This document shows positions 20,844 through 28,658 of a stretch of 41,303 nt of DNA, one piece after another. A program made the translations under genes and the position numbers. Source of the stretch: a virus; the IMG/VR virus record IMGVR_UViG_3300050821_010580, positions 1 to 41,303 of that record; one strand, 5' to 3'. The notes beneath the pieces were generated by a model that saw only the letters and a program-made list of their open reading frames with translations, ran no database searches and had not been told where the DNA came from. Each line of letters starts with the position of its first letter. The stretch's first letter is position 1.

Positions 20844-21480
20844 TAAATATTTCTCCGTATAAACTTGATATTTCTATGATCGCATTTTTGTCTTTTTTAT
20901 ATTCAGTGACGGACATTCCTTTTTTGACGCTTTCCCGGAAAACTTTCCTGTCACACAAATATGTACTTAATAATGTAATATCAGATAATGTATTTTTCTC
21001 TAAAAATTTCTTAGCTAATTTTAGCTCGATTGAGTGAGGGTGCGGCATGACCCTATTAAGCAAAATGTATGCCTGTAGAGTTTCGTTTATCTGTTTAAAC
21101 TCCTCAACTAGATAATTTAATGTACCAATAGTATCAACATCAAACTGAGATGGTAGTAGCGGAAAAATAACTTTATCCACGACGCTAAGAGCACTACGCA
21201 ACTCCACTGAGTCTGTGCCAGCAGAATCAATGATAATATCATCGTATTTTTGCTGGAGAGCTTTTATTTCTGTTTCAACGGATCTTCCAAATTTTTTGAC
21301 ATTATTAACTCTAGGCCGTGTCTCAAATTTGTCGCGCCATTCGCACCAGTTACTAGCACTCTCCATTTTATCGGTATCAATCAATAATAAATCTTTAGTA
21401 ACAGCGCGCATAGCGGATAAATTAATAGCAGTCGTTGTTTTCCCGGTACCACCCTTCTCCCCTGCTATTAATATAATCAT
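20827..21480 (-). CDS. parA: ParA-family partition ATPase, 217 aa
   Basis: Deviant Walker A EKGGTGKTTTA (residues ~8-18) with the signature Lys; Walker A' LLLIDTDKMESA (~31-42); Walker B-type DDIIIDSAGTD. The protein lacks an N-terminal HTH, as in small type Ib ParA/ParF proteins. Paired with the RHH gene it should position plasmid copies at division. A MinD/ParA-like protein of other function is unlikely given the partner and repeats. AAGAGG precedes the ATG. Confidence 0.85.
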   Translation of the reverse strand: MIILIAGEKGGTGKTTTAINLSAMRAVTKDLLLIDTDKMESASNWCEWRDKFETRPRVNNVKKFGRSVETEIKALQQKYDDIIIDSAGTDSVELRSALSVVDKVIFPLLPSQFDVDTIGTLNYLVEEFKQINETLQAYILLNRVMPHPHSIELKLAKKFLEKNTLSDITLLSTYLCDRKVFRESVKKGMSVTEYKKDKNAIIEISSLYGEIFNEYYK

Positions 21481-21504
21481 TACTACCTCTTACCGCATAA
21501 ATAT

Positions 21505-21553
21505 ATCATAACTATAGCATAACTATTGCTTTTTGCTATATTTAAGATATAAT
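21505..21553. promoter_or_regulatory. Partition repeats and divergent promoter region
   Basis: Tandem 11-bp units ATAACTATAGC and ATAACTATTGC (21508-21529) are the inverse of the repeats beyond the RHH gene. Rightward, TTGCTT (21526-21531), 16 bp, TATAAT (21548-21553) forms a good promoter for the 21.58-kb genes; the parA promoter must lie in the same segment on the other strand. RHH binding here would repress par and perhaps both directions. Confidence 0.55.
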
Positions 21554-21581
21554 TTTTGTATTGTTTTTTTTGGCAACTTAA

Positions 21582-21827
21582 ATGCACCTAAAAATTAATT
21601 TTAAAAACAGAACGTGGACTGCAATCAATGACGCCGGGGAAGACGTGTGCGCTGGCCACACGTCTATGGATGAGATAAGTCTACATGTGTGTGATTGTGA
21701 TGCGTCCAGATGGAAGCTACTTAATACCACGCTACAATCAAAAAATATAGATAATATTACTGTCAATGAAATTGTGGATTTTGTCGTTGAAAAAGCTTTG
21801 GAGAGAATTAAAAATGAACGAAGTTAA
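21582..21827 (+). CDS. Hypothetical protein, 81 aa
   Basis: First gene after the TATAAT promoter. Contains NRTWTAINDAGEDVCAGHTSMDEISLHVCDCDASRWKLL, with three Cys and a His that might bind metal, and a helical C-terminus. Soluble. It overlaps the next gene by 14 bp. No family recognised. Confidence 0.6.
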   Translation: MHLKINFKNRTWTAINDAGEDVCAGHTSMDEISLHVCDCDASRWKLLNTTLQSKNIDNITVNEIVDFVVEKALERIKNERS

Positions 21828-22032
21828 ACATAGAGCCGAAAGCACGATTAGCAATCTGCGGTACTTAAGCCAAGATAACCCCAGGGATGTTTTATCGAAA
21901 GAGATGATCTGCGAATTGCTAATGGCAGTAGGGGAGTTTAAGAATAGGCTTGGGCTTTATCCGATTACGAAATGGAGTAAGGTTTCCGGAGACTCTATTG
22001 AAAATTATTTGAACATGAATGATAAAATATAG
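21814..22032 (+). CDS. Hypothetical protein, 72 aa
   Basis: Start at ATG 21814 (MNEVKHRAESTISNLRYLSQ), with GGAGAG 7 bases upstream inside the previous gene. Helical and charged (SKEMICELLMAVGEFKNRLG). Likely translated by coupling. Function unknown. Confidence 0.6.
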   Translation: MNEVKHRAESTISNLRYLSQDNPRDVLSKEMICELLMAVGEFKNRLGLYPITKWSKVSGDSIENYLNMNDKI

Positions 22033-22041
22033 GATTTTAAA

Positions 22042-22434
22042 ATGACAAAAGAAATTTTCACCGTCACTGACAAAACCGGTCAACCTCACAACTTTGACGT
22101 GAGCGAGATTAACTTTATGCTTGCTAATGACGAAGATGACTACTTAATAATAAATTTAGAAAAGATAGAATTTCCCCCTGATGATAGCGTGCTGGTTGTA
22201 TTTAGCGGTTTTATGGCAAAGTATCCTGGATATTATTTTACCCAGGAAATAAAGTTTTTTTGCGAAGCTTTGATTAAATTACCAAGGCTATATAGCGTTT
22301 CTCAAGATATTGCCAATAATAGATTATTATTAAACGGATTATTGTCGTTGCCGTTTGATACCGCTGATAATCTAAAGGCTGAGTATGCAAGGTTGATGGA
22401 CGCTTGGAGTAAATTTGGAGTAAATTTGGAGTAA
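22042..22434 (+). CDS. Hypothetical protein, 130 aa
   Basis: AGGAT precedes the ATG by 10 bases. Alpha/beta with FPPDDSVLVVFSGFMAKYPGYYF and a helical C-terminus ending in the short duplicated phrase KFGVNLE (the DNA repeats GGAGTAAATTT). Soluble. No family recognised. Confidence 0.6.
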   Translation: MTKEIFTVTDKTGQPHNFDVSEINFMLANDEDDYLIINLEKIEFPPDDSVLVVFSGFMAKYPGYYFTQEIKFFCEALIKLPRLYSVSQDIANNRLLLNGLLSLPFDTADNLKAEYARLMDAWSKFGVNLE

Positions 22435-22437
22435 ATA

Positions 22438-22602
22438 ATGATGCTAACTTATTATCGATTATTTTCTATTTTTTTGATTATTTTCACTTTATTTATTGCT
22501 CTGTTTGTAGACAGCGGTGAAAAAGAAAATAATTTTCTTTTTTTGATTACCATCGTATTGATATTAATAATGAACTTAATGGCTTGTGTGATCTTTAGGT
22601 AA
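22438..22602 (+). CDS. Two-helix membrane protein, 54 aa
   Basis: Begins 3 bp after the previous stop. Two transmembrane stretches (LFSIFLIIFTLFIALFV and FLFLITIVLILIMNLMACVIF) flank a charged loop DSGEKENN. Small phage membrane protein of unknown role; holin-like topology but far from the lysis block. Confidence 0.6.
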   Translation: MMLTYYRLFSIFLIIFTLFIALFVDSGEKENNFLFLITIVLILIMNLMACVIFR

Positions 22603-22612
22603 AGGAGCTACT

Positions 22613-22777
22613 ATGAAACTATTAGGATTTTATATCACCAAACATAATTATCAAGCTGATGCTAATTACTACAAAACACTGTATTTAGATTTATATAAAG
22701 ATTACGAAGCAAAGAAAATTTGCATAGATTGTGGTAATAAATTGCGGTGTGCTAATTGTGATGGGGAGCTGCTATGA
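22613..22777 (+). CDS. Small zinc-ribbon protein, 54 aa
   Basis: AAAGGAGC lies at ideal distance from the ATG. The C-terminus has CIDCGNKLRCANCDG, two CxxC pairs that would bind one zinc, preceded by a helical N-terminus. Probably a DNA- or protein-binding accessory factor. The stop overlaps the next ATG (ATGA). Confidence 0.65.
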   Translation: MKLLGFYITKHNYQADANYYKTLYLDLYKDYEAKKICIDCGNKLRCANCDGELL

Positions 22778-22923
22778 TCGAATTACAATCTGATCCTATT
22801 CAATTCATGAAGGATGTTTTATAGAATTATCATAAGGATCAACAAACTGTTTATTTTATACCATTTCAAATAGCACGTTTTTTAGATTTTAATAAGAATT
22901 TTGGAACTCAGGAGCTTATATGA
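22774..22923 (+). pseudogene. Small gene with in-frame TAG, 50 codons
   Basis: Starts in ATGA overlap with the zinc-ribbon gene, encodes MIELQSDPIQFMKDVL, meets TAG at 22822-22824, then continues in frame as NYHKDQQTVYFIPFQIARFL... to TGA at 22921. That final TGA overlaps the next gene's ATG, so the whole 50-codon frame fits the operon spacing exactly. Either a fresh nonsense mutation or a suppressed amber codon. Confidence 0.6.
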
Positions 22924-23096
22924 AAGATGATCAGGTGCGCAAGTTAATATTAGAAATATTAGAGCATTCCGAAAACAGCGGAAACAGAGTAGAATATACG
23001 CTTAGAAGATTTATAGCAGAAAAACTAAGGCTTTATAAGTTAGATACGGTACAAATGTTAAAAAAATTATCAAAGTATCACGACTATCTGCTGTAA
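22920..23096 (+). CDS. Small helical protein, 58 aa
   Basis: The start overlaps the upstream TGA; CAGGAG lies just upstream. All-helical and basic (DDQVRKLILEILEHSENS, YTLRRFIAEKLRLYKLDTVQ). Could be a small nucleic-acid-binding or anti-host protein. No family recognised. It ends 13 bp before the tRNA-Asn. Confidence 0.6.
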   Translation: MKDDQVRKLILEILEHSENSGNRVEYTLRRFIAEKLRLYKLDTVQMLKKLSKYHDYLL

Positions 23097-23109
23097 ATTA
23101 ATAGAAAAT

Positions 23110-23184
23110 TGCGTGCTAACTCAGTGGTAGAGTAGGTGACTGTTAACCACCCTGTCCTAGGTTCGATTCCTAGGCACGCAGCCA
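23110..23184 (+). tRNA. tRNA-Asn (anticodon GTT)
   Basis: Complete cloverleaf: acceptor TGCGTGC/GCACGCA (7 perfect pairs), D-stem ACTC/GAGT with loop AGTGGTA, anticodon loop CTGTTAA (GTT), T-stem CTAGG/CCTAG with loop TTCGATT, discriminator G and an encoded CCA. The anticodon stem has an A-C mismatch at the loop-closing pair 31-39. The 3' part overlaps the end of the antisense HTH gene. Confidence 0.92.
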
Positions 23185-23339
23185 ATTAATTCTTCAAATT
23201 TTAAATAGACCCAGTGCGGTATATCTCGTCCTTTTTCGTAATATCGCCAAGTTCTCTCACTTATACCACAGTATTCTGCAACTTGACGCTGTAATAGTCC
23301 TACTTTTTCTCGCATGCCTTTTATGTCGGGGTTTTTCAT
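23157..23339 (-). CDS. Small HTH protein, 60 aa
   Basis: AAGGGGATC precedes the ATG. MREKVGLLQRQVAEYCGISERTWRYYEKGRDIP is a clear XRE/Cro-type helix-turn-helix: Q-x-x-x-A-x-x-x-G-I-S-x-x-T-W-x-x-Y-E-x-G. The last eight residues (GCVPRNRT) are encoded by the antisense of tRNA-Asn. Second gene of a two-gene leftward unit with its own promoter. Candidate repressor of the phage-plasmid state or of its own operon. Confidence 0.75.
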   Translation of the reverse strand: MKNPDIKGMREKVGLLQRQVAEYCGISERTWRYYEKGRDIPHWVYLKFEELIGCVPRNRT

Positions 23340-23352
23340 TTTGATCCCCTTG

Positions 23353-23604
23353 TTAAACTAATAGTGTGTGATATTTTTCTGTGTGTATTTTTCCGTCATA
23401 ATAGGTACCTGAGAAGCCATTATTCGACTTTAGAACAAAACCGTGTTTAAATTTTTCAACTGAATATTTTATAGGATGTTCGCTAAATATTTCTGAAAAA
23501 GCTTTATTACGTAATTTAGCTTCTTCTAAGGCTTTTTTAGCTTGATATAAAGTTGTGTAAAATTCTGTGACTTTATATTTATTACCATTTATTTTTACTA
23601 ACAT
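23353..23604 (-). CDS. Hypothetical protein, 83 aa
   Basis: AAGGAGATC precedes the ATG. Small alpha/beta protein (KVTEFYTTLYQAKKALEEAKLRNKAF; GFVLKSNNGFSGTYYDGKIHTEKYH). First gene of the leftward unit; 13 bp before the HTH gene. No family recognised; possibly a partner of the HTH protein. Confidence 0.6.
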   Translation of the reverse strand: MLVKINGNKYKVTEFYTTLYQAKKALEEAKLRNKAFSEIFSEHPIKYSVEKFKHGFVLKSNNGFSGTYYDGKIHTEKYHTLLV

Positions 23605-23620
23605 TTTTGATCTCCTTGTT

Positions 23621-23676
23621 TAGCGTCTTAATTAACGCTATGAGATAAGTATAGAGGAACAAACATGCCTATGCAA
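23621..23676 (-). promoter_or_regulatory. Leftward promoter with dyad operator
   Basis: On the minus strand TTGCAT (23671-23676), 17 bp, TATACT (23648-23653). TAGCGT-N8-ACGCTA (23621-23640) is a dyad between the -10 and the first gene, a likely operator for the HTH protein of this unit. Confidence 0.65.
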
Positions 23677-23783
23677 GAGATTTTTAAAAAATTTTTATTA
23701 TTTCAATGTGGATGTTTTTTTAACCATTATTTATCAAATTGAACCCCTGTACACGCGTGGTTAATTGTTGTTATAATTAATCC

Positions 23784-24020
23784 ATGAAATTTAAATGCCC
23801 TAAATGCTCAGGTATAACCCGTTGTATAGATTCGAGGCCAAAGAATGAAAATTCCACCATTATTAGACGTAGGCTGTGCTTATCTTGCGGGTATAAATTT
23901 AATACCATTGAAAAATTTTTTAATGAAAGAAATGACCGAGATTCTAATCCAACTGAATTCTGCGGAGAGTGTAAAGGGCTATCTTTAAAGATTGCTAGCG
24001 AACTAAAATCCCATATTTAG
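23784..24020 (+). CDS. NrdR/Ogr-like zinc-ribbon regulator, 78 aa
   Basis: The N-terminus MKFKCPKCSGITRCIDSRPK then RRRLCLSCGYKFNTIE is close to the zinc-ribbon of NrdR (CxxC...SRP...RRRxCxxCxxRFTTxE), with Cys5, Cys8 and the pair at ~33-36. It lacks the NrdR ATP-cone, so it is not a ribonucleotide-reductase repressor. Another CxxC (FCGECKG) is near the C-terminus. Small zinc-finger activators of this size (Ogr/Delta) switch on late genes in P2-type phages. Being the last gene before the late promoter makes a late regulator the best guess. Confidence 0.65.
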   Translation: MKFKCPKCSGITRCIDSRPKNENSTIIRRRLCLSCGYKFNTIEKFFNERNDRDSNPTEFCGECKGLSLKIASELKSHI

Positions 24021-24035
24021 TATGTTCAAATTTTA

Positions 24036-24150
24036 TTGACACTACCTATAGTGGTATGTTAGCCTAGATCTGTAGCATGGATTGCTACGGTTTTAAACAT
24101 GTGTTTAAGAGGCGGTGTTTTACGTCCTTGTTTCTCCGCCTCTCTTTTAT
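24036..24150 (+). promoter_or_regulatory. Late promoter and structured leader with terminator
   Basis: TTGACA (24036-24041) is followed by a poor -10 (TAGCCT at 18 bp, or TATGTT at 13 bp), as expected of an activated promoter. ACTAC-N5-GTGGT (24041-24055) is an imperfect dyad over the spacer. The leader then has three hairpins: CTGTAGCA/TGCTACGG (24070-24090), TTAAAC/GTTTAA (24093-24108) and AGAGGCGG/CCGCCTCT (24108-24143), the last followed by CTTTTAT like an intrinsic terminator. It ends 20 bp before terS. Confidence 0.55.
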
Positions 24151-24170
24151 ATCACGGATGATAACCAGTT

Positions 24171-24686
24171 ATGCATAAATACGATCCGGCGTATTGCAAC
24201 AAAATTATTGAGCTTGCGTCCACAGGGTGCAACGTCCACCAACTCGCCCGAGGGATCGGGGTATCAACAGCAACGCTATACAACTGGGTGACAGATTACC
24301 CTGAGTTTGCAGAGGCTAAAGAGCAGGCGCAAACTAATTACCTTGCCTGGTTATCTGACGTAGCTAATGACAATTTTTTAAACCGCAATTTTAATAGTCG
24401 TACTCACGAGTTGATGTGGGTTGGAGCTAATTATCACGCCTCACAACGCGCTCTAAAGCGTGGGATAGCAGACACACCTAATCCCACGCATCAGTGCTAC
24501 CTCATCATTAATGCTCTGTTAGAGGGTGTTATTGCTCCGGATAGAGCGGAGGTGCTCATAAACCTAATAACAAACACGCACAAATTAATTGATATCGAAA
24601 ATATCAAAAGAGAGTTTGAGCTTATAAAATCACTGACAGGAGTAGCCAAGGATGGCGTTACTACATCAGCTCCAGCAGTATCGTAG
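24171..24686 (+). CDS. terS: Terminase small subunit, 171 aa
   Basis: The N-terminus holds a helix-turn-helix for pac-site recognition (CNKIIELASTGCNVHQLARGIGVSTATLYNWVTDYPEF), followed by EAKEQAQTNYLAWL and helical oligomerisation and C-terminal segments. It overlaps the large subunit by 35 bp. First gene of the late operon. It should bind the packaging start site and bring TerL to the concatemer. Confidence 0.85.
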   Translation: MHKYDPAYCNKIIELASTGCNVHQLARGIGVSTATLYNWVTDYPEFAEAKEQAQTNYLAWLSDVANDNFLNRNFNSRTHELMWVGANYHASQRALKRGIADTPNPTHQCYLIINALLEGVIAPDRAEVLINLITNTHKLIDIENIKREFELIKSLTGVAKDGVTTSAPAVS

Positions 24687-26235
24687 CGAGATTGAGAGTC
24701 GCGTTAACCCGATCCAAAAGATTAATGTTGTTGTTAATGAGGATTGGTCTATTAGGTTATTACGCAATGATGGGACGGAAAAAGTATATACGCCAACCCC
24801 ATTTTTTAAAGAATTTTATCTCTCCAGAAAATACGTAAACCTTGTAATGGGCCCATATTCATCGGGAAAAACAGTTGGATTAATGATGATAAAGTTTCTC
24901 AACGCGATAAATATGCCTCCCTGTAAAGACGGTGTAAGAAGGTCTAGAACGATTATCACACGTACCACCTATTCCAAACTGTGGTCATCAATCATAAATA
25001 CATTTTTAGACTGGTTTGGAGACTTTGCCGATCCTGCGCCAGGAGACCTTAAAACATTTATCCAAAAACCTTATCCTATATTTAAAGCACGGTTTTATGA
25101 CCAGAAGGGGCCTATAGAGTGGGAAGTCTATTTTATGGCTTTCGAAAAAGAGAAAGACGTCGATAAATTAGGATCTTGTGAATTTACCGACGGATTGGTA
25201 AATGAGTTAAGAGATTATCCTAAATCATTATTTGATGCCATCCAAGGTCGTATTGGGCGTTATCCCATGGTTGATGATGTAGGTACTGATGATTACCCTA
25301 GAGCGTTAGATTGCGATACAAATCCACCCCCAAATACACACTGGATTAAAAAACAATTTGAAGATGAAAAGCCCGATTCATTTGGATTTTACAAACAGCA
25401 ACCTGGCGTTATAAAAGATGCTAACAACAAATGGATTGAAAATCCTCTGCGAGATAATCCTTATAACAGTAAAGATTATTATTTGCATTTAATAGCGGGT
25501 AAAACCATAGAGTTTATTAATGTGTATGCAAGAGGTGAGTATGGTTTAGCATTTGAAGGCAAGCCGGTATTCCCGGAATATAACGATGATATTCACAGCG
25601 TTGATACGATTGACTATACACCAGGATCACCGCTGTACCTAGGTTGGGATTTTGGATTAACTCCATGCTTGGTTATAGTGCAATTCGTAAATGGTCAGTT
25701 AAGAGTAATTCAGGAATTTATAACGGAAAGTTTTGGTATAGAAAATCTAATATTTGATTGCGTCAAGCCTTATTGGTCTCAAATGAATTTAAAGGATTAT
25801 AGGATTGCATTCAGTGACGCTGACCCAGCGGGTAACGCACGCAGTGCTAAAAACATCGACGAACCAACGCTTATCCAAACTATTTGCGATAATTTTACAT
25901 ATACAGAGGCAGCTTTAAGCAATAAGGAAGAGCCGAGACTTGAAGCGGTGAGAGGATTTTTAAATAGAATGAGCGGTGGAAAGCCTTCGTTTTTAATATC
26001 TAAAAAAGGCTGTCCGATACTGCGAGAGGGTATGAATGGTAAATACTATCTAGGAGAAAGGACTATCCCTGGTAAAGGCGAAAAGATGACGACATCAACG
26101 CCCGTTAAAACTCATCCTCATTCCGAACCTCAAGATTGCTTGCAATATATTGCAATGCGCATTAACAATTTTGGATTATATAACGATAAGCCATCGGCGG
26201 AAGAGGTAGATATCTTAAGAGCGGCTAGAAATTAA
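24652..26235 (+). CDS. terL: Terminase large subunit, 527 aa
   Basis: N-terminal ATPase: Walker A GPYSSGKT (residues 67-74). C-terminal RNase H-like nuclease: first Asp in LYLGWDFGLTPC (~residue 330) and second in AFSDADPAG (~residue 385). Length is normal for a headful-type large terminase. It threads DNA through the portal and cuts it when the head is full, in line with a circularly permuted map. GGAG lies upstream of the ATG inside terS. Confidence 0.92.
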   Translation: MALLHQLQQYRSEIESRVNPIQKINVVVNEDWSIRLLRNDGTEKVYTPTPFFKEFYLSRKYVNLVMGPYSSGKTVGLMMIKFLNAINMPPCKDGVRRSRTIITRTTYSKLWSSIINTFLDWFGDFADPAPGDLKTFIQKPYPIFKARFYDQKGPIEWEVYFMAFEKEKDVDKLGSCEFTDGLVNELRDYPKSLFDAIQGRIGRYPMVDDVGTDDYPRALDCDTNPPPNTHWIKKQFEDEKPDSFGFYKQQPGVIKDANNKWIENPLRDNPYNSKDYYLHLIAGKTIEFINVYARGEYGLAFEGKPVFPEYNDDIHSVDTIDYTPGSPLYLGWDFGLTPCLVIVQFVNGQLRVIQEFITESFGIENLIFDCVKPYWSQMNLKDYRIAFSDADPAGNARSAKNIDEPTLIQTICDNFTYTEAALSNKEEPRLEAVRGFLNRMSGGKPSFLISKKGCPILREGMNGKYYLGERTIPGKGEKMTTSTPVKTHPHSEPQDCLQYIAMRINNFGLYNDKPSAEEVDILRAARN

Positions 26236-26247
26236 AGGATTAATATC

Positions 26248-28446
26248 ATGCAACTAGATAACGATAATAGTAAAGGTAAATACAAAGACGAAAAGATTTT
26301 AAAGAAGCTCAAGAATCAAGTTGAGAATGCATATAGTGCAAATCAAAATAATCTTAAAATGTATAGGACAGCACAGGAATTTACTAATACCAAAGAGGGA
26401 CAATGGGAGAGCAACGAAAGCGCCTATTATTCTAAAAATAAAAAGCCTAAAGTTTGTATTAACCGTATTATTAACAATAAAAATAAACTTATTTCAGAAG
26501 TCCGTGGATTAAAACGCAATGTTGAATTAAGACCTATTGCTGGCTATCCCGAAAATGAAGCGGCTGCACAGAAAAATGAAGACAATATTGAATTAAGGCA
26601 ATCAATGCTTGAGTCCATTTCAATGCATAGTTCTGCTAATAAAATTTATGAAGATTCAACTGACCGAGCTTATTTTGGGTGGGGAGCTTGGCGGATAAAA
26701 TATGATTATGAGTCTGATGATTCGTTTTATAAGTCATTCAAAATCATAGGTCTGCCTAATTCTATGCGTGTTTATTGGGACCCAAATGCTCAAGATATCA
26801 CAAGTCTAGACCCAAAAGACCATGGGGATTTCAAGGGCTTTAGCATGGATTTAACCGCTAATCAAATAAAATCTCAGTATAAAGTTGACCTTAATAAAGA
26901 TAAAAATTTACTAGATGATAACGTTTATAGCCCAACTGCGTTTACCTGGCAGGTAAGTAGTGGATCATCAGACGACAAAGGTCATGATACTTATACGGTT
27001 TGTCATCATTACTACAAAAAATATTACAACAAAAAAGTAGTACAAGTTGATAATGGTTTTAAGAGCTATACTTTTGATTTAGAGGAGGCAGAGGAAAAGA
27101 TAGACGAATTGAACTCTCAAATAGAGCAAGAAATTATGATGGGAGGACAGCCTCAGCCTTTATTCAAAATAGTTAAAGAGCGAACTGTTGCAACATACAA
27201 AATAAAAGAAGTGATATTTTGCGGTAAAAAAATATTAGCTAAACAAGACTGGATTAATAAGCATTTCCCGGTTGTTACATTGTTTAGTGCGCATTATATT
27301 AATGATAAGGGTGAGTTTTGCGTAATACCGGAATCTTATTTTGCGCAAGATCCTCAAAAAATGTTGAATATAGTATTGTCGGCTATTGCAGATGCGGCTA
27401 CAAAATATCGCACTGAACGTATCGTCATGTCTCCTCAGAATTTACCGCAAGATGCAGATCGCAAAGAGTCATGGCGCAACCCGGATCAAGTTAATGGTAT
27501 TTTAATGTTTCATCCCACTACAGCATTTCCACGTCCGGAAATATTACCAAATAAAGAGATTCCGCAGTCGTTACTCGTAACAATGAACGAGATGAATCAA
27601 ATAATGAATGACGCGTTAAATCGTTCCCCAACCTCTCAAATGTCGCCAGGTGGACTAAATACATCTGGTAAAGCCATAGACTCGATAAACAGAGAAGATA
27701 ATAAATCAAATAGTATTTTACTGGATGAGCTTAACCGGATGATCACCTATACAAACATGATAATTTCTGATGGTTTGCATGTGGTATATGATACCTATCG
27801 ACAAATCTCTATTAACACCAGTAATGGGGCTAAAAATGTCGTGATTAATGATGATCAAAAACCAGAAACCATGATAACTAAAAAAGATTATGAAATTAGC
27901 GTTCATTGCGGCCCCGCATTTGAGGTTCAACGTCAAGAAACTGCTAATGCAATATTGCAATTATTCCAGCTTGATCCTACATTAATTAGCCTAATGGGTG
28001 ATATATTCGCTAAAAATCTCAATGTCAATAATGCCCAAGAAATTGCTGACCGTATGAATTACAAACTAGATCCAAGAGTACTAAAGAAAATTGGCGCCGC
28101 TCCTATTCCTCCGTTGCCACAACAGGGGCCACCTCCACAAATGCAAATTGAGATGATGAAGTTGCAAATGGATCAAAAGAAAATGCAGCTAGATCAACTT
28201 AATGCACAAATGGAAAATCAAACTAAGCAGCAGCAACAGCAATTAGATATGCGCAAGCAGCAATTGCAAGAAGAAATGACGATGATGGAATATCAAATGA
28301 ATTTGATGAAGCTACAGCAAGAAGGTCAAGCCGATCAAATGAAGGCTCAGACTGATACAATACGTTCTAGAGCTGAGATTATAAAGGCTGTTGAGGGAAC
28401 GCATTCAGCTATACAAACCGCAAGGATGAAAAACAATGCAAAATGA
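26248..28446 (+). CDS. P22-like portal protein, 732 aa
   Basis: The body matches the P22 gp1 class: early segment PKVCINRIINNKNKLISEVRGLKRNVELRP, then EDSTDRAYFGWGAWRIKYDYE, FGPNSMRVYWDP-like FIGLPNSMRVYWDPNAQD, and ADAATKYRTERIVMSPQNLP. P22 gp1 is 725 aa. The C-terminal ~100 residues (from about 620) are Met/Gln-rich coiled coil (KLQMDQKKMQLDQLNAQM), corresponding to the long barrel helices. Forms the dodecameric DNA channel. Confidence 0.9.
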   Translation: MQLDNDNSKGKYKDEKILKKLKNQVENAYSANQNNLKMYRTAQEFTNTKEGQWESNESAYYSKNKKPKVCINRIINNKNKLISEVRGLKRNVELRPIAGYPENEAAAQKNEDNIELRQSMLESISMHSSANKIYEDSTDRAYFGWGAWRIKYDYESDDSFYKSFKIIGLPNSMRVYWDPNAQDITSLDPKDHGDFKGFSMDLTANQIKSQYKVDLNKDKNLLDDNVYSPTAFTWQVSSGSSDDKGHDTYTVCHHYYKKYYNKKVVQVDNGFKSYTFDLEEAEEKIDELNSQIEQEIMMGGQPQPLFKIVKERTVATYKIKEVIFCGKKILAKQDWINKHFPVVTLFSAHYINDKGEFCVIPESYFAQDPQKMLNIVLSAIADAATKYRTERIVMSPQNLPQDADRKESWRNPDQVNGILMFHPTTAFPRPEILPNKEIPQSLLVTMNEMNQIMNDALNRSPTSQMSPGGLNTSGKAIDSINREDNKSNSILLDELNRMITYTNMIISDGLHVVYDTYRQISINTSNGAKNVVINDDQKPETMITKKDYEISVHCGPAFEVQRQETANAILQLFQLDPTLISLMGDIFAKNLNVNNAQEIADRMNYKLDPRVLKKIGAAPIPPLPQQGPPPQMQIEMMKLQMDQKKMQLDQLNAQMENQTKQQQQQLDMRKQQLQEEMTMMEYQMNLMKLQQEGQADQMKAQTDTIRSRAEIIKAVEGTHSAIQTARMKNNAK

Positions 28447-28654
28447 TTTATTAAAAAAATACTGCGAAACTTATACGGATTCATTAAATGGTCTAGTTGA
28501 GTTATTCAATAAGTTTTGTGGAACGGATATGGAAAAAGATGATTTAAACTATTTTTTCAGTAATTTCGAAAAAATTATCAGGGACGTTAATATTAAAGTT
28601 CACAATTTAAATATTGAAGCTAAGAAAGCACATAGAAAGCACATAAGGAGATAG
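28436..28654 (+). CDS. Small helical protein after portal, 72 aa
   Basis: Overlaps the portal stop by 11 bp. Helical with an acidic front (CETYTDSLNGLVELFNKFCGTDMEKDDLN) and a basic tail (KVHNLNIEAKKAHRKHIRR). Possibly a head or scaffold accessory protein. No family recognised. Confidence 0.6.
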   Translation: MQNDLLKKYCETYTDSLNGLVELFNKFCGTDMEKDDLNYFFSNFEKIIRDVNIKVHNLNIEAKKAHRKHIRR

Positions 28655-28658
28655 AAAT

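Noticed and set aside
6573-22824. Phage-wide stop codon reassignment
   Set aside because: The three in-frame stops are TAA, TGA and TAG, and all three codons are used as normal stops elsewhere, so no single reassigned codon explains them.
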